Shown here: positions 56,066 through 64,000 of the stretch, in pieces
Numbering within the stretch: the first letter of the stretch is position 1
Layout: each line of letters opens with the position of its first letter
Assembly (NCBI GenBank): GCA_949358305.1
Contig: OX442314.1
Span: 33,909,608 to 33,973,607, forward strand
Direction: 5' to 3'
From: Strigamia acuminata
Taxonomy: Eukaryota > Arthropoda > Chilopoda > Geophilomorpha > Linotaeniidae
Length of the DNA: 64,000 nt
The notes under the pieces: model-generated
Database searches by the model: none
Told to the model about the DNA's origin: nothing
The model's input: the letters and a program-made list of their open reading frames with translations, nothing else
Translations under genes and position numbers: made by a program

Positions 56066-56530
56066 ATGTATGATAGCTCTACAACTAATGTCTATCTATA
56101 ATTGCTTCAAAAATAGAAACTAAGAGTCAATGAAACAATGCTACAAATACATTAAAAAAATACCTGAAATTTACAAAATCGATTTCTCCTTGGGTGTTTG
56201 GCATAGAAAATTGTGGAGAATTAAACGTAGCTCTACAACTAATGTCTATCTATAATTGCTTCAAAAATAAAAACTAAGTCAATGAAACAATGCTAAATAC
56301 AGTAAAAAAAATACCTGAAATTTATAAAATCGATGTCACGTTGGGCATTTGGCATAGAAAATTGTGGAGAATTAAACGTAGCTCTACAACTAATGTCTAT
56401 CTATAATTGCTTCAAAAATAAAAACTAAGTCAATGAAACAATGCTAAATACAGTAAAAAAAATACCTGAAATTTATAAAATCGATGTCACGTTGGGCATT
56501 TGGCATAGGAAATTGTGGAGAACTATAATA
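56066..56530. repeat. Three tandem units of about 152 bp
   Basis: The block 'agctctacaactaatgtctatctataattgc' begins at 56075, 56229 and 56380. The second and third units are almost identical. Confidence 0.9.
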
Positions 56531-57329
56531 GAAGTACACGTCTGTGGACAAGGCAGTCTTAACACCTTTTAGCGCCCTGGGTTTAAAAAAATCAGGCGCC
56601 CCTTGTCATAATTTAAAAAAAATCATTTTTACATTTACAATTTTACAGGCCCGTTGCTAGGGTATACTTGTAGAGCACTCATGTATTTTGGGCATGCTGG
56701 CACCCCACCCCCACGCCGCCCCCTCCAAAAGAAGAACAGGTAGCATTTTTGTGAAAAATAAATTTGAACCATCGAACCTAAAAATGCATTATCAGACTTA
56801 AAAATGCACCTTTAGGAAAAAAATGCGCCCCTTGACCTGTGGCGCCCGTCTGTTTAACACACAATCAACAATTTGTAAAAAGGGGCCTACAAGTTCAGCT
56901 TATATTTGAATACTCATGAAGACTCCCTGTAGGAGGCGCCCGGCGCCTCTCTCTGCCTGGCGTTCCTCTCTGCCCAGCGTCACTCTCTGCCCAGCGCCAC
57001 TCTTGCTGCTCGCCATTCTTCATTGTCCTTTCGCCGAAATTCGTTTGGAGCTGATTGACACGGTGTTGTGGGTACAGAGATAGAATCAGGAATAAGTGGG
57101 TTGGCCAAGGTTGAAATGGCTGGAAACTCCTAAAATCTGCACTGGATTCAAAATTAAATTAATTAAATTACTGTTTATTTTACCCAAAGGGAGGGGTGCC
57201 TCTCAACAGCCTGGACCTACAAGGAGGGACATCCCAAAATAAAAACATCAAACAACATACAACAACCAAAGAACAAAGCAAAACAAAAAGAACAAAGAAA
57301 AAAGCAAAACAAAAACCAAATAACTAATT

Positions 57330-58290
57330 TAGGTACCAATGGGGAAAACAGCAATCACATTATTAAGGGAACCACAATAAATATCCGTATTACCAAGAAA
57401 CTCGTTAACATAGCGCATCAGACGGCTGACTGGAGAATATAAATTAAGCGCAAAAAAAGTAACGCGAGGAGTGCGCAGCTCTATATGAACCCAAGGAACA
57501 TTAAAGTTGAAATAGGATAATAACAGCGGGACTGTAATTTTACCACTAATAAGGCGGTAAACAAAAAGACAGTCTCAAAGAACCATCTGAGAAATAATCG
57601 AACGCAAATCTAGCTCAGAAAGCATCCTAAGATAGGAATACGGGTACTTAAATAAAGAAAAAAAGTACCTCCTATACACCATTCATATAAAGTTATGCTG
57701 TTACCCCTCTAACCGGTTCAACAGATAGGTCGTACAATCCCTCCCAACCAAACAAGCAAACAAAATTCGGGAACAAACTAAAGAAATAAAGAACAACCGA
57801 AGTGGACGCGGAGAAGAAAATAGCAAAAGAAAATCAATAAAGAATGTCCAACACTTTCGTACACTCGTCAACAACACGATTGAAGTGACAACAAGTATTA
57901 ATCATTTTTTTGCCCGCGATATTGGCTGGAATTTCTCGCAGACGGCAAGTTTCATAACAAACTGATGAATACTTATTCGTACCTCTGCTATCAAACTGAG
58001 CACATTTAGCATTTACACAATCCCGAAAGATGAAAGCGCCGTCGAACGTGACCCTCAAATCCCTAACCACAGAACGACGTGGAATCAAGGCACCATCAAA
58101 CGTATATGGATAGAAAGAAAAAGAAAGCACCACAGATTTGTCAACATTAAGAGTCATCAAGTTAGCGTTAATCCAACGATTCACTTTATCCAGATAGAGT
58201 TGCAAATTTTCACAATCGCCAACAGAAACGATACTGCAGCCAAACTTAGTGTCGTCAGCAAAGAAAGCTTGGGACACTCGCTTGTGACCT
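57330..58290 (-). mobile_element. LINE (jockey/CR1-like) reverse-transcriptase fragment
   Basis: On the minus strand 58277-57834 begins with FFADDTKFGCSI (the FADD motif of LINE polymerases), NLQLYLDKVNRWINANLMTL and NVDKS, the usual order after the catalytic site. Downstream frames to 57330 carry a motif like VPWVHIELRTPR...YSPVSRLMRYVN that resembles the end of LINE ORF2. Stops and frame changes show decay. Confidence 0.75.
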
Positions 58291-58309
58291 TCAGACCAGC
58301 CAAGGTAAC

Positions 58310-58560
58310 CTACTTAAAATTTTTTAGTACAAAAGATTTGAGAATTAGTCATTTTTAGACTAAACAAATGTTGCTTTACAAGTTTACAATTGGAAATTTC
58401 TGTCTATTTCTAACGGTTTCCGAGATAATTTCCCAATGACCTTGAAGGAACATCCCAAGGCAAAATTTGGAGTTACCAAAAGATTGCCACACCCAAATTT
58501 AATACTTTGCCATCATTAGATCAGATGAATTGTCAGCACTTTCAGAAATATTTACTATCT
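58310..58560. repeat. Diverged interspersed repeat, copy 1
   Basis: Resembles 59325-59590 over 'tttctgtctatttctaacggtttccgaga' and 'aatgaccttgaag' blocks, in the same orientation. Identity of the family is unknown; the second copy ends in CACCCTGTATA. Confidence 0.5.
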
Positions 58561-58866
58561 ACTACTGTCATGCGGCCAATGGCTGCCGTGACATACGGTC
58601 TTGTTAGGGATGGCTGTCCGCAGCCATCACATTGGGAAATGCTCCATGAGACACGAGATCATACCCCTAGACAACAATAAAGCTATTCTTACAAGCAAAC
58701 TTGTGTCTCCTGTGTATTTCGTAGTTAATCTTATCGTGTGTGTTCTGTCTTGTGTCCAGCGTCCTGTGGCTTTTCCCCGACCATGTGGCGTCCGTCCAAA
58801 CACTCACAAACTCACGTAATGACTATGGTGGAATCGGTGAAACTTGTGTTTATTAAAACGCACCCT

Positions 58867-58996
58867 AAGGGCCGTCCATAAATTACGTAACGCAAATTTT
58901 TGCGTTTTTAGACCCCCTCCTCCACCCCTGTAACAAGGTAGTAACAAATCCGCACACCCCCCTCGAAAATTACGTAATAAAACTGACCATCCCCCC
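58867..58996. mobile_element. MITE terminus with GGGCCGTCCATAAATTACGT
   Basis: The motif GGCCGTCCATAAATTACGTAACGC with following 'gaccccctcctcc' is like the end of a widespread arthropod MITE type. An internal inverted 'ttacgtaa' is present. The other end was not found. Confidence 0.5.
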
Positions 58997-59324
58997 CAAA
59001 TTTTGATACAAATTCAGTAAATTCAATTGAAAATTGAAAATTTTTTAATTTTTTAATTCATAAATGACATTTTAAAAATTTAATTTTCATGAATACAGGT
59101 ATTTTTGACTTTTTAAACTTCTTCCCAAGGCAAACTCTTGTTTTTTCAATGTTCAAATTTTATTTTTGGCCACAACAAAGATGGCTGATGCACCACATGA
59201 ACGCATGTAATTGTCCCATTTCAATTAATTTGATATACATTTCAATTAATTTTGTATACAGTATATTTTAGCAACACACAAAAAGACCCATCTTAGGGTT
59301 GGAAGGGTTAAACCTTTATTCTCA

Positions 59325-59590
59325 AAACTTTTCAGAAAGAGATAATTTTTTAAAAACAGTTGTAGACTAATTGGATTGTGCTCTACGACTTTTTAATTTA
59401 CTTTTTTCTCTCTATCTGTAATGGTTCTCGAGTTACAATATTGATGACCTTGAAGATGACCTCTGAATTCAAATTGGATGTCATTTCCCCCAAAATACTA
59501 CCCTGGTAATCATTTTGCTAAATCTACATCTAAAACAGTTTGAGAATTATTTACTGTGAACCAGACTTCTTGACCACCCTGTATACCAAT
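59325..59590. repeat. Diverged interspersed repeat, copy 2
   Basis: See 58310-58560. It ends with CACCCTGTATA at 59573-59583. Confidence 0.5.
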
Positions 59591-59669
59591 ATGTGCAGCT
59601 GTTACTAAATTGTTGAAGCGAAAATGCCATGTCATGCCATGTCATTGCCACGGAAAAACTTAAAAATGC

Positions 59670-60240
59670 GTTGGTAAAATCAAATAGTTGGGTGTTTCCC
59701 CTGCCATTTCTTCGTCAAGCTCGAAGCGGAGTTGCAGGAACTCTTTGCGCATAGTGACCTTGCACGTGCTAGAGCTGTGCGCGTAAATCTTTGCCAGCGT
59801 GTCTCACAATTGCTTGGAAGTGTCGCAGGTGTCGTAGCCGTTATGAAATACAATAAAAAATGCACAAATTACGTTACGATGTTGCATCTCTACATGTAGA
59901 AACACCTTTGCTGGCTGCTCCGCAAGTGGAGGTGGAGTCATTACTGATCCCTCGCTCTCCAGGACAGCCTCCAGCAGAATCATTTCCATCTTGTCCAAGC
60001 GTTGCTGATGTTGTGTTTCAAGAAACAAGCCCTCGAGTCCTGCCAACTGCAATACATCAGAGTCGGTGACGGCCGGCTGCCACTGGACATCTGGCGACAC
60101 AGCACTAATGCTGGGGCCTGCTGTTGGTCCGCTGGTACCTCAGTTTGGGGTGTCAAAGCATCGGAATCCTGCCCTAGCTTCATCCGACTACCCCAGATGT
60201 GACCAGGGGCGTTAACAACCTGCTCAATGACCTCCATAGA
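59670..60240 (-). mobile_element. Ty1/copia-type gag remnant
   Basis: Read on the minus strand from about 59865, the frame gives a copia gag (UBN2-type) signature: CDTSKQL, a TGA where Trp is usual, DTLAKIYAHSSSTCKVTMRK, and EFLQLRFELDEEMAGETPNY. Upstream frames to 60237 are rich in Gln and Pro and are separated by a frame change. Confidence 0.55.
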
Positions 60241-61089
60241 TATTTTTAAAAAAAACTATTTAACTTAAGGTGACTTTTGAATCATCTTGTGTATGTACAA
60301 GAAACGGGTGTTGCAGTGAAGCACCGGCTAAATGTCAATGCAAGCTGGCGGTGGCGGCCCGCATTTTTAAATAACGACGGTGTTTATACTGATTTTTCAA
60401 TTTTGGTTAGGCTAGTGTGTGACCAGTAGTAAACACACTTTACAGTGCTAATTAATGTCCAAATCTAAATCAATCAACTAAAATACGAGTTACAATTAAA
60501 ACACATTTTTAAAGTGAAATTATTCATTATTAATTTTACTTTTTTCAACTACAAAACAAAATAAATGATAAGTATACACAATCTTCATTTTTATGAGCTG
60601 CAAATAAAAGAAATTCAAAACAAACAAATTCAAAAACAATTTTTTAAATTGAAAGTGGGGAACGAGAGAATGGGAACCGCGAGATGTACCGCAAAATCGG
60701 TCCGCAGTACACGGGTTTTTCAAAAGTACCGTCGTACAGCTATGCGATACTGTCCCGTCCTTAAAAAAGTACCGCGATCCCGGTACGCACCTGCCGCAAA
60801 AGTAACGCGGTCCCGGTACTCCTACTTACACTATGCATTAGAACAAAATGACTTGTGATTGCTAACTCGTTAATTGCAAAGTGGCGTTTTCTGCAGTTTA
60901 AAAAACCCGCGCTTAATTTCATTCGGCAAAATCAACCAAATCCACGAGTCACGTAGCGATAACACACAAACTCGTAAAAAAAAAGTTAAAAATCACGAAA
61001 CGTAAACGTTAACGAACCAAACTGAATATACAAGCCGCTTCGCAATTATTTTTCTTATTGTGCTGCTCTTGACAACCAACTACAGCACC
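60241..61089. other. Spacer upstream of CDC73-like gene
   Basis: AT-rich, with a GC-richer patch at 60680-60830 in which GTACCGCG and CGGTACGC motifs recur in both orientations, likely a transposon piece. No N-terminal CDC73 exon is visible here. A possible splice acceptor CTACAG is at 61080-61085. Confidence 0.4.
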
Positions 61090-62151
61090 ATGGCGAATAT
61101 CAATGCAATTCGAACTCCAAATTTACAAAACATAAACACAACAAAATGCGACGAAACGCAAATCCAACTGAATTCGCCGACCGCTAACCTAAACAAATCG
61201 CTGTTCGAAGCCATGACCTTAGAAACAATCGCCGCGTTCAAAACCAAACGCTTAGCCAACAAGCGCAAAACGATTAAATCCGACGTCAACGTTCCGAAGC
61301 CAACACCGAGCTTGGACTCGGACCGGGAAGCCACGCGCGAAATCACGAGTCGGGAACGAGTTGGGCGCACTCGAGTGTCCATACTCCAAGCACCCGCCAG
61401 CAAAAACTTCGCGAAAAACGTTTTCGCGATCCTCCAATCGATACAAATCAAAGAAAAAAACGCACCCCTAACTACACGACCCCAACCCCTCAAACCATAC
61501 AACAGATACAAACAAGAAAGCGTAGATGACACTGCCGGATTTAAAATCGATACGATGGCCAGTTACCGCGGTTTATCGGTGAAATCGGTGACGGCAGCGC
61601 CGATGCCGAGGCCGATGCCGCCGCCGCCGCAAGCCCGATCGATCGCGGTCGCTCGTCGGGTTTCGCGGACCCCTATTATCATCATACCGGCCTTGGTGAC
61701 TTCGTTGATAACAATGTTCAATGTCAGAGATATTTTGGAGGATTTCAGGTTCGTGGAGACGGAGGAGAAGAGGCGAAGCGGGTTTAAACGGGCCGGGGAA
61801 GTGTTGGTGCAGAGGCGGCGGGATGGTCTCGCGGTCCCGTATAGGATTGTTGACAACACGGTGGGGTTGGGGAAGGACGAGTGGGATCGTGTTGTGGCTG
61901 TTTTCGTGCAGGGAGCCGCGTGGCAGTTCAAGGGGTGGCCGTGGAGAGGACCGGTTGATGTTTTCTCGAAGGTTAAAGGGTTTCATTTGAAGTGGGAAGG
62001 AATGAGTTTGGATCCCAATGTGGCCAAGTGGGCCGTTCAGGTCGTCGAGTTCGGTCGGAACAACAGACACGCGGATCGGGCTAAGATTTCGGAGATTTGG
62101 GCTGGTTTGGACAAGCATGTGGCCAAGAATAAAGCTCATCTTCGGTTTTGA
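61090..62151 (+). CDS. CDC73: CDC73/parafibromin-like protein lacking the N-terminal domain
   Basis: 353 residues from ATG 61090 in a good context (CACCATGGC). It matches the middle and C-terminal parts of CDC73, a subunit of the PAF1 complex that acts in RNA polymerase II elongation: LFEAMTLETIAAFKTK, SRERVGRTRVSILQA, KNFAKNVFAILQSI, FKIDTMASYRGL, then the Ras-like C-terminal domain from about residue 190 (RTPIIIIPALVTSLITM, DRVVAVFVQGAAWQFKGWPW, FHLKWEG, LDPNVAKWAVQVVE, and the end KNKAHLRF). About 170 residues of the usual N-terminal domain are absent and the frame has no intron. It could be a retrocopy, a shortened paralogue, or a last exon spliced to distant 5' exons. The frame is intact, which suggests use. 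Confidence 0.85.
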   Translation: MANINAIRTPNLQNINTTKCDETQIQLNSPTANLNKSLFEAMTLETIAAFKTKRLANKRKTIKSDVNVPKPTPSLDSDREATREITSRERVGRTRVSILQAPASKNFAKNVFAILQSIQIKEKNAPLTTRPQPLKPYNRYKQESVDDTAGFKIDTMASYRGLSVKSVTAAPMPRPMPPPPQARSIAVARRVSRTPIIIIPALVTSLITMFNVRDILEDFRFVETEEKRRSGFKRAGEVLVQRRRDGLAVPYRIVDNTVGLGKDEWDRVVAVFVQGAAWQFKGWPWRGPVDVFSKVKGFHLKWEGMSLDPNVAKWAVQVVEFGRNNRHADRAKISEIWAGLDKHVAKNKAHLRF

Positions 62152-62457
62152 GTTTAGATTTTTTTAATTTAATTTTTTTTAGGATATAATTACTGATATA
62201 TAAAAACTAAAACGTTTTTAAATTTTTAAATTCGTGTGTGAATTGATATTTTAGACATTTTTCTGTATCAATAGAAGTTGATAAAATGCAACACGTTTTG
62301 TGTAATAAACAATTTTTAACGCAAACAAAACCTACACGTGATTTCAACGAATATTTTTTAAATTGCCTACATTTTACGGTACAATTTGTACCCAAATTTA
62401 CAATAAATTTGAGTTTATTTACACTTTATACTACGGCTGTACGAGGGAATTATTTTT

Positions 62458-63007
62458 CTAAACTGGCCACTTCCACTGGTCCGGTAGCGGCTCACGAATA
62501 AGGTTCTCCCATGGTTTCCATTCAGTAAATCGTCGCGACAACATTAACTCGTTTTCGGCTTGGATTATCATTTCTTCGATTTGGCCTCCACCGACTTTCT
62601 GCTCTATTTGCTCCACACTCTGCTCCTGAAATTATATCAAATGAAAATTAATATTTTTTAATATTTAATGGAAATTTGATGAAATAGAATTAAGTCTTAC
62701 AGCTTTCACAATCGCCAGCCGGGTTTTAACGATTTCTTCGGTCGACTGACGATACGGCGAATCCGCGGGAAGCTTCTCTAACACTCTCAGTGTTTTGTTG
62801 TAAATAACACTTAATGCCTGCGATAAATATTATTACATTATTACGGTATTTACAAATACGAAAATCAAAGTTTATCGAACATGGTGGGGTTTAGACGCCA
62901 CTGCAATACCCGTCAAACCAGTCGCCTGAAAGTTAATGAGTTTAATATCGGTCTATGAAATCAAACTCGAGCAAAATTCATCTCACCTTCTTCAGAACAC
63001 CGGCCAT
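62458..63007 (-). CDS. NDUFA5: NDUFA5, complex I subunit, four exons, complete
   Basis: Exons 63007-62987, 62925-62881, 62817-62701 and 62625-62458 join in phase 0 to 116 residues, the same length as the human protein. Landmarks: start MAGVLKK, then [59 protein letters not shown], and end DQWKWPV. The protein is an accessory subunit of the hydrophilic arm of mitochondrial complex I. Donors are GTGAGA, GTTCGA (weak), and GTAAGA; acceptors are AG. The stop TAG is at 62460-62458 and AATAAA follows at 62419-62414. The gene converges with the CDC73-like gene, with about 300 bases between the stops. Confidence 0.95.
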
Positions 63008-63273
63008 TTTGATGACAGTAGTCTCGCGATTGGTGCAACAGATGGCAGCACTATGCAGACTTGGTTTAATGAGCACACATCTCAACTGCAGCGACTTTGG
63101 TGAGCACACTCACGTGCCGTTTACTCGAGAGCAAAAAAAACACAATTTCTGAAAAATATGGATATTTTGTTTTGGTTTACGAGTTCTTGGAATCATCTTA
63201 AAATGGTTTGAAAATAAAAAATGTGTATTTTCAACATTTTAAATTGCGCAATTATCCACAGAAACATGATACA

Positions 63274-63323
63274 GGTTGACCACGAACACAATAAATAGGT
63301 TTATTGTGTTCGTGGGTTGACCC
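63274..63323. repeat. Short palindrome flanked by GTTGACC
   Basis: CCACGAACACAATAAA, four bases, then its exact inverse TTTATTGTGTTCGTGG, with GGTTGACC on the left and GTTGACC on the right. It could form a 16-bp hairpin. Confidence 0.7.
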
Positions 63324-63978
63324 TCGCTATTGCGAACACCGTTATAACGAATTCTTGGCTGAAACAATTTTTTTTAGTTGTCAACCCTATTTCACTCATG
63401 TTAAATTCTTTCGTCAAAACGAACTTTTTTTTTTCGAAATTTTGCTATAACGAATCAGAAATGCACCAGAAATACGCAATACTTCGTTGTAGTGACCATT
63501 TCCGATTAAAAATGACCTCATTTTCTCAAGATATTGATGTTTTAAGTGAATTTTCTCATAATTTTGACGTTTTTAAGTGAATTTTCTCATAACTTTGACA
63601 TTTCTAAGTGAATTTTCTGATAATTTTGACGTTTATAAGTGAATTTTCTGATGATTTTGACGTTTCTAAGTGAATTTTCTCATAATTTTGATAGTTTTAT
63701 ATGTAATTTCTCACGATTTGACATTTTTAGAGTGTTTTCTCATTAAGATGCATTTTGATGCACTCACTTGTCAGAACTAAAAAAAAAATATACAAAAATT
63801 GCAGACAATACACACACAAAATATCAAAATCATGAGATAATACATACAAAAACACAAGAATATGTTTGCTCTGATTTTTCTAATTTTAATAAATCGTGTT
63901 CTTAAGTTTCTTCAGTTTTTATCGCTATTACGACCATTCTTTGCTCCCCCGACCTGTTCGTAATAGCGAGGTTCAATC
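63317..63978. mobile_element. pogo-like MITE, TIR element
   Basis: Ends TTGACCCTCGCTATTGCGAAC (left) and GTTCGTAATAGCGAGGTTCAA (right) are inverted repeats of about 21 bases with few mismatches, like pogo/Tigger-type termini. Inside, a 37-base unit 'aagtgaattttctcataattttgacgttt' is repeated six times (63520-63720). No transposase is visible. Confidence 0.6.
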
Positions 63979-64000
63979 TCTATTAGCACATCCAATTAAT

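Noticed and set aside
59804-60237. Independent host gene at 59.8-60.2 kb on the minus strand
   Set aside because: The downstream part reads as a copia-type gag with a TGA in place of Trp and a frame change, so a decayed element is the simpler reading.

Overview
The window is animal nuclear DNA, most likely from an arthropod. It holds spliced orthologues of broadly conserved animal genes (TEX2, NDUFA5, a CDC73/parafibromin relative), GT-AG introns and AATAAA signals. The rest is AT-rich spacer packed with transposon classes typical of invertebrates: Ty3/gypsy, Ty1/copia, LINE, hAT, P-element-like, Mutator-like, pogo-like, and a fossil of a negative-strand RNA virus. The species cannot be named from the sequence.

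Region 1 (1-29.5 kb) is a nest of insertions. A single-exon LRR gene (348-1667, minus) lies head to head with a dead copy (copy A, from 2082 plus) of a 668-residue gene of unknown function. Copy A is split after codon 72 by an LTR retrotransposon on the minus strand (outer element, 2300-27871, 631-bp LTRs, target duplication ATGT). The outer element carries two later insertions: a related LTR retrotransposon on the plus strand (inner element, 6491-19389, 819-bp identical LTRs, target duplication ACGG) at the very end of its pol, and an 893-bp foldback MITE (25291-26183, 8-bp duplication) inside its gag. The two retrotransposons are relatives. Each has a tRNA-Pro-type primer site two bases after the LTR, gag with a CCHC knuckle, an A-AAA-AAC slippery heptamer at the gag/pol junction, a Ty3/gypsy pol, the same polypurine tract, and a third gene between pol and the 3' LTR. 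That third gene is built the same way in both: a 40-50 codon acidic exon ending just after a WDEP motif, an intron in phase 0, then a second exon of about 900 codons. It has no envelope features and I do not recognise the family. It is the best candidate here for an undescribed system.

Region 2 (29.5-41.6 kb) is a graveyard: a non-coding segment (repeat unit A) that follows copy A, two fragments of a viral L-type RNA polymerase, two Ty1/copia fragments, minisatellites, a Ty3/gypsy fragment, and a second copy of the non-coding segment (unit B) without its gene.

Region 3 (42.2-45.4 kb) is TEX2 on the minus strand, an ER lipid-transfer protein, in five coding exons. Region 4 (46.5-50.0 kb) is a 92-bp satellite split by a short Mutator-like element with a 9-bp duplication, followed by a decayed P-element-like transposase that itself holds a 155-bp hAT MITE.

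Region 5 (50.4-53.5 kb) holds the intact 668-residue gene (copy B) and the third copy of the non-coding segment (unit C). All three units share a conserved hairpin. Region 6 (53.5-60.9 kb) is repeat-rich spacer with a LINE fragment, a copia gag fragment and tandem repeats. Region 7 (61-63 kb) holds a CDC73-like gene without the usual N-terminal domain, convergent with a complete four-exon NDUFA5 of 116 residues. A terminal-inverted-repeat element closes the window.
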